From Eubacteriales bacterium (GTDB lineage: Bacteria; Bacillota; Clostridia; Lachnospirales; Lachnospiraceae), in NCBI GenBank assembly GCA_030531385.1, contig JAUNNP010000003.1:15245-61802 (forward strand): DNA of 46,558 bases, read 5' to 3'. Positions 39,583-46,558 of this stretch are shown piece by piece. The translations under genes were made by a program, and so were the position numbers. Each line of letters opens with the position of its first letter. The first letter of the stretch is position 1. The notes below the pieces were generated by a model. The model did not search any database. It worked only from the letters and a program-made list of their open reading frames with translations, and was not told the DNA's origin.

Positions 39583-40434
39583 ATGAAAAAACTTTTATAC
39601 TCTATTGGACTTAGCATGCTTGCGGCACTGACCTTCAGTATGTCAGCATTCGCAGGAAGCTGGATACAGGAGGGCTCAAGACCGGCAAATTCGGGCGGAG
39701 TTTCAAACTGGTGGTGGCGCAACAATGACGGTTCGTATCCGGCAGGCGGATGGTACTGGATAGACGGAGACGGAAACGGTACCTGTGAGTGCTATTACTT
39801 TAATTCCGAAGGCTATATGCTTGCTTCAACGACTACTCCCGATAATTATCAGGTAAATGCTGACGGCGCATGGATAAAGAACGGCACGGTGCAGCTTTTC
39901 CCAAATCAGTGGGCACCCGGCACTGTGCTTACGGCTGATAATGTCAGGGATCTGAGCGCTTCCTTAAATCCGGTAGGCACGTCTTCGTCAGTTTCCGGAA
40001 GCGGAATGTCAAGCGGACTTGCAGCTGTGAGGAACGCAGGAAGCGCATCGGTCATGTCGGACAGCGAGGCATACGCTAAGCTTATGCAGATCCAGGCTGA
40101 ATATCCAAACGGTACTCCATGGGACAATAATGAGATGTATGTCTCGGGCAACCGTTATGGCTATGGATGCGCGGCATTTATATTCATGGTACAGGACAGG
40201 CTGTATGGGGCAAATGCCAAATTTACTACAGTTAATACACTGAATATGTCAGACTTAAGAGTCGGAGATCACTTAAGAGTCCGGAACAATTCGCACTCGG
40301 TCATCGTACTCAGCGTGGGAGACGGATATATTACAGTTGCCGAGGGCAATTACAATAATTCTGTGCATTGGGGAAGAACAATGACGGAGTCTGAGCTTCG
40401 AAGTGAGTTTGTTTACCGCCAGACAGCTTATTAA
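39583..40434 (+). CDS. Secreted putative cysteine amidohydrolase with N-terminal wall-binding-like region
   Basis: 283 aa. Signal peptide with cleavage likely after SAFA (residue 24). Residues about 25-95 are Trp/Gly/Asn-rich (WWWRNNDGSYPAGGWYWIDGDGNG), like the start of choline/cell-wall-binding repeats. The C-terminal half has a papain/NlpC-P60-like pattern: C196 in GYGCAAF, H238 in NNSHSVIV and N256 in AEGNYNN, a likely Cys-His-Asn triad, and a VGDHLRV strand before the His. It probably cuts peptidoglycan peptides outside the membrane. It starts only 15 bases after the sulfite/nitrite reductase with its own GGAG site, an odd operon partner. Family assignment is by pattern only. Confidence 0.75.
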   Translation: MKKLLYSIGLSMLAALTFSMSAFAGSWIQEGSRPANSGGVSNWWWRNNDGSYPAGGWYWIDGDGNGTCECYYFNSEGYMLASTTTPDNYQVNADGAWIKNGTVQLFPNQWAPGTVLTADNVRDLSASLNPVGTSSSVSGSGMSSGLAAVRNAGSASVMSDSEAYAKLMQIQAEYPNGTPWDNNEMYVSGNRYGYGCAAFIFMVQDRLYGANAKFTTVNTLNMSDLRVGDHLRVRNNSHSVIVLSVGDGYITVAEGNYNNSVHWGRTMTESELRSEFVYRQTAY

Positions 40435-40512
40435 TTTTCGGAGGAGATCAAGGCCGGTGAACGAGGCTGTGTCTATCAACATAAAAAAATCCATAAAAAA
40501 CTCAATCGAAAA

Positions 40513-40541
40513 TTGACCATAATGCCCATGTGTGCTAAAAT
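40513..40541 (+). promoter_or_regulatory. Sigma-A promoter of pckA
   Basis: TTGACC (40513-40518), 17 bases, TAAAAT (40536-40541). The resulting leader is about 95 bases. Confidence 0.8.
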
Positions 40542-40642
40542 AAACGCTTTGAAAGAGGAATGTGAGAATTAAATGATACAAAAGGATGTAAGCGGGCATC
40601 GCTCGGGCTGCATTCAGGCAGAATTCAGGAAAGAGGTAGGAA

Positions 40643-42256
40643 ATGGCAAATATCGATTTGACCAAGTATGGAATCACCGGAACGACTAATATCATTTACA
40701 ATCCGTCATATGACGCGCTTTTCGAGGCGGAGAACGATCCCTCACTCACAGGCTATGATAAGGGTCAGATAAGCGAGCTCGGTGCCGTAAATGTTATGAC
40801 AGGCATCTATACAGGCCGTTCACCCAAAGATAAGTACATCGTAATGGATGAGAACTCAAAGGATACGGTTTGGTGGAACACTCCGGAATATCCAAATGAC
40901 AACCACGTTCTTTCAGAGGATCAGTGGGCAGCGCTTAAGGATATTGCAAAGAAGGAGCTTTCGGATAAGGAGCTTTATGTGGTCGATGCCTTCTGCGGAG
41001 CAAACAAGGATACCCGTATGGCGGTGCGCTTCATCGTTGAGGTTGCATGGCAGGCACATTTCATTAAGAACATGTTCATAGTTCCGACAGCTGAGGAGCT
41101 TGAGGGTTTCACACCTGACTTCGTTGTATATAATGCTTCAAAGGCAAAGGTAGAAAACTATAAGGAGCTCGGCATCAATTCAGAGACAGCTGTAGCCTTC
41201 AATATCACAAGCCGCGAGCAGGTCATCATCAACACCTGGTACGGCGGAGAGATGAAGAAGGGTATGTTCTCAATGATGAACTATTACCTTCCGCTTAAGG
41301 GCATCGCATCCATGCACTGCTCAGCAAACACAGACATGGAAGGAAAGAATACGGCGATTTTCTTCGGACTTTCGGGAACAGGAAAGACAACACTTTCAAC
41401 AGATCCCAAGAGACTTCTTATCGGTGATGACGAGCACGGCTGGGACGACAACGGAGTATTCAACTTCGAGGGCGGCTGCTATGCTAAGGTAATCAACCTT
41501 GACAAGGAGTCAGAGCCGGATATCTACAATGCTATCAAGAGAGATGCTCTTTTAGAGAATGTAACACTTGATGCTGACGGAAAGATCGATTTCGCTGACA
41601 AGAGCGTAACAGAGAACACACGTGTCTCTTATCCGATCCGGCACATTACAAATATTGCACAGAAGGTAAACAAGATCTCTTCAGGTCCTGCCGCTAAGAA
41701 TGTTATATTCCTTTCGGCAGATGCCTTCGGAGTACTTCCTCCGGTTTCTATCCTTACACCTGAGCAGACACAGTACTATTTCCTTTCAGGCTTCACAGCT
41801 AAGCTTGCAGGTACAGAGAGAGGCATCACAGAGCCTACACCTACATTCTCAGCATGCTTCGGACAGGCATTCTTAGAGCTTCCGCCGACAAAGTATGCAG
41901 AGGAACTGGTAAAGAAGATGGCGAAGAGCGGAGCTAAGGCTTATCTTGTAAATACAGGATGGAACGGAACAGGAAAGCGTATCTCCATCAAGGATACGAG
42001 AGGAATCATCGATGCCATCCTTAACGGAGACATTAACGGCACGCCGACAAAGAAGATCCCATACTTTGATTTTGAGGTTCCGACTGAGCTTAAGGGAGTT
42101 GACACGGGCATCCTTGATCCCCGCGACACCTATGCTGACGCAGCAGAGTGGAACAAGAAGGCGGAGGATCTTGCAGGACGCTTCATAAAGAACTTCAGGA
42201 AGTATGAGAGCGTAAAGGGCGGCAAGGAACTCGCTGCAGCGGGCCCGCAGCTGTAA
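40643..42256 (+). CDS. pckA: Phosphoenolpyruvate carboxykinase (ATP)
   Basis: 537 aa, interconverts oxaloacetate + ATP with PEP + CO2 + ADP; in fermenters it often runs toward oxaloacetate, making ATP. Motifs: ARG-type substrate loop [12 protein letters not shown] near residue 57, the metal/PEP region [14 protein letters not shown] near 205, kinase-1a loop [11 protein letters not shown] near 242-252, kinase-2 LIGDDEHGW near 258, and the adenine-binding [11 protein letters not shown] near 435. Length is normal. RBS AGAGGT/AGG just upstream. Flanked by its own promoter and terminator, so monocistronic. Confidence 0.96.
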   Translation: MANIDLTKYGITGTTNIIYNPSYDALFEAENDPSLTGYDKGQISELGAVNVMTGIYTGRSPKDKYIVMDENSKDTVWWNTPEYPNDNHVLSEDQWAALKDIAKKELSDKELYVVDAFCGANKDTRMAVRFIVEVAWQAHFIKNMFIVPTAEELEGFTPDFVVYNASKAKVENYKELGINSETAVAFNITSREQVIINTWYGGEMKKGMFSMMNYYLPLKGIASMHCSANTDMEGKNTAIFFGLSGTGKTTLSTDPKRLLIGDDEHGWDDNGVFNFEGGCYAKVINLDKESEPDIYNAIKRDALLENVTLDADGKIDFADKSVTENTRVSYPIRHITNIAQKVNKISSGPAAKNVIFLSADAFGVLPPVSILTPEQTQYYFLSGFTAKLAGTERGITEPTPTFSACFGQAFLELPPTKYAEELVKKMAKSGAKAYLVNTGWNGTGKRISIKDTRGIIDAILNGDINGTPTKKIPYFDFEVPTELKGVDTGILDPRDTYADAAEWNKKAEDLAGRFIKNFRKYESVKGGKELAAAGPQL

Positions 42257-42290
42257 TTGGAAACGTCCGGTAATATTTGAAATGATGAGG

Positions 42291-42331
42291 CTCTGGACAG
42301 CACATTTATTTGTGCTGCCCGGAGTTTTTTT
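42291..42331 (+). terminator. Intrinsic terminator of pckA
   Basis: 14-bp stem with one wobble and one mismatch (CTCTGGACAGCACA / TGTGCTGCCCGGAG), six-base loop, then seven T. Confidence 0.92.
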
Positions 42332-42386
42332 ATACTGATCGTTACCGGAGCAACAGTATGCATTACTAATGAACACGGGGGAAATC

Positions 42387-43070
42387 ATGGCATTATTTCT
42401 GCAGATCATGTTTACGGAATTTATCGCTGAGATGGGCGATAAGACGCAGCTTATGCTGGTTGCGATGACTTCAAGATTTAAGCTCAAGGACATCATACTC
42501 GGCACGGCCGCCGCGATACTGGTGCTTAACGGCATAGCGGTGCTTGCGGGCGGCCTTGTGAGTCAGTTCGTTCCGACCTGGCTGATAAGGCTCATAGCTG
42601 CTGCGGCATTTTTATATTTTGCGGCCACCTCCTTAAAGAAGGACGACGAAGAAGAAGAGGAGGCTAAGGAAAAGGGCAGCTTTGCCTTTGCCCCGCTTAC
42701 TGTATTTAGCACCTTCTTCGTTGCGGAGCTTGGCGACAAGACGCAGCTTACAGCTATTACCTTCGGTGCGAATGAAGGACTGAATGCGGCTCTTACGGTA
42801 TGGCTTGCCTGTTCTGTCGGTCTTTTTGCGGCAGACATTATAGGTATGCTTATAGGATACCTTTTAAAGAGCAAAACTCCCGACGGTCTTCTGAATAAGC
42901 TTGCATTTTGCATCTTTTCGGTTTACGGTATAGTTACATTGCGCCAGGGACTTATGCTGCTCTTAGGAGAGGATGATTCAAGGGTACTCCTCATCACAGC
43001 CGCGGCTGCTGTATTGTTTGTCTGTCTTTGCGCATGGTATTATTTTTCACAGAAAAAGAAGTCGGAGTAA
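42387..43070 (+). CDS. GDT1/TMEM165 (UPF0016) family cation transporter
   Basis: 227 aa, six membrane segments in two homologous halves, each with the signature E-x-G-D-K-T: EMGDKTQ near residue 15 and ELGDKTQ near 119, separated by an acidic loop (KKDDEEEEEAKEK). Family members transport Mn2+ or Ca2+, often as exporters. GGGGGA is correctly spaced for ATG 42387; the ATG at 42369 lacks a site. No yybP-ykoY manganese riboswitch is seen upstream. It starts a probable operon with the next transporter (3-base gap) and fumarase. Confidence 0.9.
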   Translation: MALFLQIMFTEFIAEMGDKTQLMLVAMTSRFKLKDIILGTAAAILVLNGIAVLAGGLVSQFVPTWLIRLIAAAAFLYFAATSLKKDDEEEEEAKEKGSFAFAPLTVFSTFFVAELGDKTQLTAITFGANEGLNAALTVWLACSVGLFAADIIGMLIGYLLKSKTPDGLLNKLAFCIFSVYGIVTLRQGLMLLLGEDDSRVLLITAAAAVLFVCLCAWYYFSQKKKSE

Positions 43071-43073
43071 GCT

Positions 43074-44441
43074 ATGAGCACACAGACAATATTCGCGCTG
43101 ATACTATTTGTGATCACATATGTGCTTATGTTCACAATGCAGAAGCTGAGGCCGTATGTGGCGGTGATCTCGGCATGCATTTTTGTGGCGGTGGGAAGCC
43201 TCGGAGTGATACAGGGCTTTTCCTATACCGTTCTTGATGCCCTTAAGGAAATAGACTGGAATGTACTGCTTATGATAAGCGGAACTATGGGCACGGTCTT
43301 TTTCTTCATAGAATCGGGCATGCCGGATGTGATGAGCGATATGGTCGTATCCAGGGCAGGAACAGTAAGACTCATGGTGCTTGCTATGTCGCTTTTTGCG
43401 GGCATAGTCTCAGCCTTTGTCGACAACGTAGCAACGGTGCTTATGATAGCTCCCGTAGCTCTGGCTGTGTGCCGCAGCGCGAAGATCTCACCGGTACCGG
43501 TCATCATCTGCATTGCCATATCGTCAAACCTGCAGGGCGCGGCGACTCTGGTCGGAGACACGACCTCCATACTGCTTGCAAAGCAGGCTGAACCGGATCT
43601 GGATTTCATGGATTTCTTTTTTGTAAACGGAGATCCGGGAATGTTCTGGATAACCGAGGCGGGAGCTCTTGCGGCGGCACTTATCATACTGTGGATGTTC
43701 AGACATGATAATACTCCTATAGAGGTGAAAAAGAGCGGAGTGCTTAAGGACAAGGTCCCGGGCATACTGCTTGGTCTTACCATCATAAGTCTTATTGCAG
43801 CCTCTGCGATCCCCTATAAGTCAGATGCGGCACCGGGCCAGATCTACAAACCGGAGATCTCAAACGGCATCATATGTATGTTTTACTTCCTGCTGGCTGT
43901 TATCCATCAGTACCGTGCGGATAAGCACAGCAAAAACATAATCAGGGCATTTGAAGAAATAGATTTTTATACGCTTACACTGCTGTGCGGACTGTTTGTC
44001 ATAATAGGAGGAATAGAGCGCGCAGGTGTCATTGACATGATAGGTGCTGGCCTTGCTTCCCTGAGCGGTGACGGGTCGAGGGCTTCATTATTTATGATCT
44101 ACACTGTTATTGTCTGGATGTCTGTGGCATTCTCAGCTGTAATAGATAATATACCCTACACTGCGACCATGCTCCCCGTGGCAGAGGTCGTGGCGGTCAG
44201 TCTTTCCGCTGCCGGCGGCATTGAAATAGATCCCAATCTTTTCTATTTCGGTCTCATGGCGGGCGCGACGCTCGGCGGAAATATCACGCCCATAGGCGCC
44301 TCGGCAAATATTACCGGCATAGGCATTCTCAGAAAGAACGGCTATGAGGTGAAGACCTGGGACTTCATGAGATTTTCGATCCCGTTCACCCTGGCTGCGG
44401 TCACAACGGCATATATTCTTATATGGATTATATACAGCTGA
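43074..44441 (+). CDS. ArsB/NhaD / SLC13-type (ion transporter superfamily) permease
   Basis: 455 aa, about eleven to twelve membrane segments. Repeated family loops: SAFVDNVATVLMIAPVAL near residues 115-132 and its mirror FSAVIDNIPYTATMLPVAEV near 360-379, plus ATLVGDTTSILLA near 160 and GNITPIGASANITGIGIL near 402. These are characteristic of the COG1055/CitMHS clade, which moves Na+/H+, arsenite or di/tricarboxylates. Coexpression with a class II fumarase makes a C4-dicarboxylate cargo attractive but unproven. Three bases separate it from the GDT1-type gene. Confidence 0.88.
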   Translation: MSTQTIFALILFVITYVLMFTMQKLRPYVAVISACIFVAVGSLGVIQGFSYTVLDALKEIDWNVLLMISGTMGTVFFFIESGMPDVMSDMVVSRAGTVRLMVLAMSLFAGIVSAFVDNVATVLMIAPVALAVCRSAKISPVPVIICIAISSNLQGAATLVGDTTSILLAKQAEPDLDFMDFFFVNGDPGMFWITEAGALAAALIILWMFRHDNTPIEVKKSGVLKDKVPGILLGLTIISLIAASAIPYKSDAAPGQIYKPEISNGIICMFYFLLAVIHQYRADKHSKNIIRAFEEIDFYTLTLLCGLFVIIGGIERAGVIDMIGAGLASLSGDGSRASLFMIYTVIVWMSVAFSAVIDNIPYTATMLPVAEVVAVSLSAAGGIEIDPNLFYFGLMAGATLGGNITPIGASANITGIGILRKNGYEVKTWDFMRFSIPFTLAAVTTAYILIWIIYS

Positions 44442-44474
44442 AAATAAATATCTATGGAGGAGAACATAAACGTC

Positions 44475-45857
44475 ATGGAAGAAAGCTTTCGTATAGAACA
44501 TGATTCAATGGGCGAGGTAAGAGTGCCCGCGGATAAGTACTGGGCAGCGCAGACTGAGCGCAGCCGCAATAATTTCAAGATCGGCGTAGGAATCGAGACC
44601 ATGCCTGCGGAGATCATAAAGGCCTTCGGTATCTTAAAGGGTGCTGCGGCCATGGCTAACAGAAAGCTCCGCCCGGAGAAGATGACAGAGGAAAAGTATG
44701 CTGCCATAGCCGAGGCTGCCCGTGAGGTCGCTGAAGGAAAGCTTATGGAGCATTTCCCGCTCGTAGTATGGCAGACAGGCTCGGGCACCCAGTCAAACAT
44801 GAATGCCAATGAGGTAATCGCGAACCGCGGAAACGAGATCGCGGGAGCAAAGCTCCTTCATCCGAATGATGACGTAAATATGTCCCAGTCATCAAATGAC
44901 ACCTATCCGACTGCCATGCATATCGCGGCTGTTCTGATATTGGAGGACCGCGTGATCCCGGCAGTTCAGCAGCTAGTTAGTACCTTTAAGAGACTCGAAA
45001 AGGAAAATGAGGGTATCGTAAAGTCGGGCCGTACACATCTGCAGGATGCAACGCCGATAACCTTCTCGCAGGAGATCTCGGGCTGGAGAAGCAGTCTTGA
45101 GAGAGATATAGAGCTTATTAACGCGTCACTTCCGGCACTTAAGAAGCTTGCGCTCGGCGGCACTGCGGTCGGAACCGGACTTAATGCGCCGGCAGGCTTT
45201 GACACAGAGGTGGCAGCAGCGGTATCCGAGCTTACAGGCAAGGACTTTGAGACTGCGGAGAATAAGTTCCACGCGCTTACATCAAAGGATGAGATCGTAT
45301 TCGCGCACGGCGCTCTTAAGGCCCTGGCCGCGGATATGATGAAGATCGCAAATGACGTAAGATGGCTTGCATCCGGCCCGCGCGACGGTCTTGGAGAGAT
45401 CAATATTCCGGAAAATGAGCCGGGATCATCGATCATGCCGGGCAAGGTAAACCCGACACAGTGCGAGCAGGTGACCATGGTGGCTGTTCAGGTAATGGGA
45501 AATGATACGGCTGTCGGCATTGGAGCCAGCCAGGGCAACTTTGAGCTTAATGTTTTCATGCCGGTAACAGCATATAATTTCCTTCAGTCGGCAAGACTGC
45601 TTGCGGAGTCGATCATATCCTTTGATCTCAACTGCGCGGTCGGCATCACCGCAAACAGGGAAAAGATGCACCATAACCTTCATAACTCACTTATGCTGGT
45701 CACAGCTCTCAATCCGTATATCGGTTATGAGAATGCCGCAAAAACAGCAAAGCTTGCATTCAAGGAGAATATTTCACTTAAGGAAGCCTGCCTGAAGCTC
45801 GGTTTCCTGACAGAAGAGAAATTCGATGAGGTATTTAAGCCGGAGAGCATGGTATAA
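44475..45857 (+). CDS. fumC: Fumarate hydratase class II
   Basis: 460 aa, oxygen-stable fumarase interconverting fumarate and malate. Start region RIEHDSMGEVRVPADKYWAAQTERS, then TGSGTQSNMNANEV near 92, catalytic His in SGRTHLQDATP near 180, and the superfamily signature GSSIMPGKVNP near 317-327. The ATG at 44475 gives the family's usual start and has GGAGGAG upstream; the ATG at 44454 overlaps that site. The gene is last in the operon with the permease (33-base gap) and is followed by a strong terminator. An aspartase is a less likely alternative. Confidence 0.93.
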   Translation: MEESFRIEHDSMGEVRVPADKYWAAQTERSRNNFKIGVGIETMPAEIIKAFGILKGAAAMANRKLRPEKMTEEKYAAIAEAAREVAEGKLMEHFPLVVWQTGSGTQSNMNANEVIANRGNEIAGAKLLHPNDDVNMSQSSNDTYPTAMHIAAVLILEDRVIPAVQQLVSTFKRLEKENEGIVKSGRTHLQDATPITFSQEISGWRSSLERDIELINASLPALKKLALGGTAVGTGLNAPAGFDTEVAAAVSELTGKDFETAENKFHALTSKDEIVFAHGALKALAADMMKIANDVRWLASGPRDGLGEINIPENEPGSSIMPGKVNPTQCEQVTMVAVQVMGNDTAVGIGASQGNFELNVFMPVTAYNFLQSARLLAESIISFDLNCAVGITANREKMHHNLHNSLMLVTALNPYIGYENAAKTAKLAFKENISLKEACLKLGFLTEEKFDEVFKPESMV

Positions 45858-45881
45858 ATCCTTATTATCGTGGTAATGTAC

Positions 45882-45916
45882 AAAAATCAGTAATTTGAAC
45901 AAAATTACTGATTTTT
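45882..45916 (+). terminator. Intrinsic terminator of fumC
   Basis: 15-bp perfect stem (45882-45896 and 45902-45916) ending in five T with a five-base loop. Confidence 0.92.
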
Positions 45917-45959
45917 ACTTTTATTACGGACAAAAATATGGTAAAAATTACTTGTTGGG

Positions 45960-45993
45960 TTCATGTGCACGACAGCAATGCTGTGTACATGAA
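45960..45993 (+). promoter_or_regulatory. Long hairpin in the leader of the pyrophosphatase gene
   Basis: TTCATGTGCAC (45960-45970) pairs with GTGTACATGAA (45983-45993), ten Watson-Crick pairs and one G-U, 12-base loop that can itself fold (ACAGC/GCTGT alternative). It lies 38 bases before the start codon and has no T-run, so an operator or RNA element is more likely than a terminator. Confidence 0.5.
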
Positions 45994-46031
45994 TTTATAT
46001 TCCAAAAATTTCAAGGGTTAAGGAGAAAGTT

Positions 46032-46558
46032 ATGGCTTATTTATCAGTAGTATGTGCCATTGCAGCGCTGGTTTTCGCGTATATGATGGCATCTTATGTA
46101 ACAAAGCAGCCGGTAGGCAATGAAAGAATGGCAGACCTTGCATCAGCTATCCACGGAGGGGCTAAGGCTTTTCTGTTTGCCGAGTATAGAGTTCTCGTCG
46201 TATTCATCATTGTACTGTTTGCACTTATTGCGATAGGCATCAGTCCGATAACCGCTATATGCTTCCTTGCAGGCGCTCTTTTCTCGATCGCTGCAGGATA
46301 CATCGGCATGGACGTTGCCACCAAGGCTAACGTAAGAACTGCCAATGCTGCCAGGGACGGCGGTATGACAAAGGCACTGAATGTAGCATTCAGAGGCGGT
46401 TCGGTTATGGGAATGTGCGTTGCAGGTCTCGGACTTCTCGGTACATCTATCGTTTACATTGCAACAGGAGATCCCAACGTAATGATGGGCTTCTCACTCG
46501 GAGCTTCTTCAATTGCCCTTTTCGCACGTGTTGGCGGCGGTATCTATACCAAGGCTGC
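46032..46558 (+). CDS. hppA: Membrane-bound proton/sodium-translocating pyrophosphatase (3' end cut by window)
   Basis: First 175 codons of an enzyme that is usually about 670-700 aa. Residues 1-20 are a membrane segment, then VTKQPVGNERMADLASAIHGGAKAFLFAEYRVL (residues about 24-55), the hallmark region of M-PPases, more helices, and KANVRTANAARDGGMTKALNVAFRGGSVMGM near 98-130. The fragment ends at GSLGASS-like ARVGGGIYTKA, just before the DVGADLVGK catalytic segment expected outside. It couples PPi hydrolysis to ion pumping. AGGAG lies seven bases before the ATG. Confidence 0.95.
   Translation, partial: MAYLSVVCAIAALVFAYMMASYVTKQPVGNERMADLASAIHGGAKAFLFAEYRVLVVFIIVLFALIAIGISPITAICFLAGALFSIAAGYIGMDVATKANVRTANAARDGGMTKALNVAFRGGSVMGMCVAGLGLLGTSIVYIATGDPNVMMGFSLGASSIALFARVGGGIYTKA

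Noticed and set aside
40573-40690. Leader reading frame upstream of and overlapping pckA
   Set aside because: It opens at an ATG with a poorly spaced AGGA and runs out of frame into pckA; no leader-peptide features such as repeated regulatory codons.
1-46558. tRNA, rRNA, insertion sequences or prophage
   Set aside because: I looked on both strands for CCA-ended cloverleafs, transposase or integrase proteins and terminal inverted repeats and saw none convincing; a tRNAscan or IS search would settle it.

Overview
The window looks like a chromosomal segment of an anaerobic, fermentative Firmicute, most likely a Lachnospiraceae/Clostridia relative (inferred from gene content, not from a search). 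Supporting signs are strong AGGAGG-type ribosome binding sites, sigma-A promoters, a T-box riboswitch, ECF vitamin/amino-acid transporters, two [FeFe] hydrogenases, single-chain iron-sulfur L-serine dehydratase, ATP-dependent PEP carboxykinase and a membrane pyrophosphatase. I see no rRNA, tRNA, CRISPR array, transposase or phage module. Base composition by eye is near half G+C in genes, with AT-rich spacers.

Layout. 1-1.6 kb: biotin ligase/repressor (birA, cut by the window edge) and biotin transporter bioY, with a BirA operator over the bioY promoter. 1.8-2.7 kb: HTH-Uma2 fusion. 2.8-6.9 kb (minus): a tight three-gene operon of MATE exporter, stand-alone condensation-type acyltransferase and ATP-grasp ligase, which looks like a small-molecule assembly and export cassette and is the best candidate for an undescribed system. 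7.0-12.2 kb: L-serine dehydratase, a decayed amino-acid/dicarboxylate symporter, then a tryptophan-specifier T-box controlling a complete ECF transporter (TrpP-like S, two ATPases, T). 12.2-12.5 kb: an unusual array of four ~63-nt units with inverted repeats. 12.5-18.4 kb: lactate racemase larA, DUF554 protein, two tandem paralogous lipoproteins, an SGNH hydrolase. 18.4-21 kb: Rrf2 regulator, cysK and divergent larE (nickel-pincer cofactor sulfur transferase). 21-24.1 kb: membrane GGDEF/HD-GYP protein and a convergent membrane protein.

24.4-33 kb is a hydrogen-metabolism island. On the minus strand, a group-B-like [FeFe] hydrogenase is followed by a TM1266-type regulator and a NitT/TauT-like ABC transporter. 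Divergently, a flavoprotein combining a NuoF-like Fe-S domain with a GltD-like diaphorase overlaps the gene of a group-A [FeFe] hydrogenase. 33-36.2 kb: glucose-6-phosphate isomerase, AEC transporter and a 48-aa membrane protein. 36.4-40.4 kb: fused uroporphyrinogen-III methyltransferase/synthase, siroheme sulfite/nitrite reductase and a secreted cysteine amidase. 40.6-46.6 kb: PEP carboxykinase, GDT1-type cation transporter, ArsB/NhaD-SLC13-type transporter, class II fumarase and the start of a membrane pyrophosphatase.

The genes fit a fermenter that disposes of electrons as H2, manages PEP/C4 acids and PPi energy, and has sulfur (cysK, sulfite reductase, larE) and biotin/tryptophan salvage under local control. 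All functional calls rest on motif recognition by eye. Starts were moved from the longest ORF where a Shine-Dalgarno site or family start clearly argued for it.
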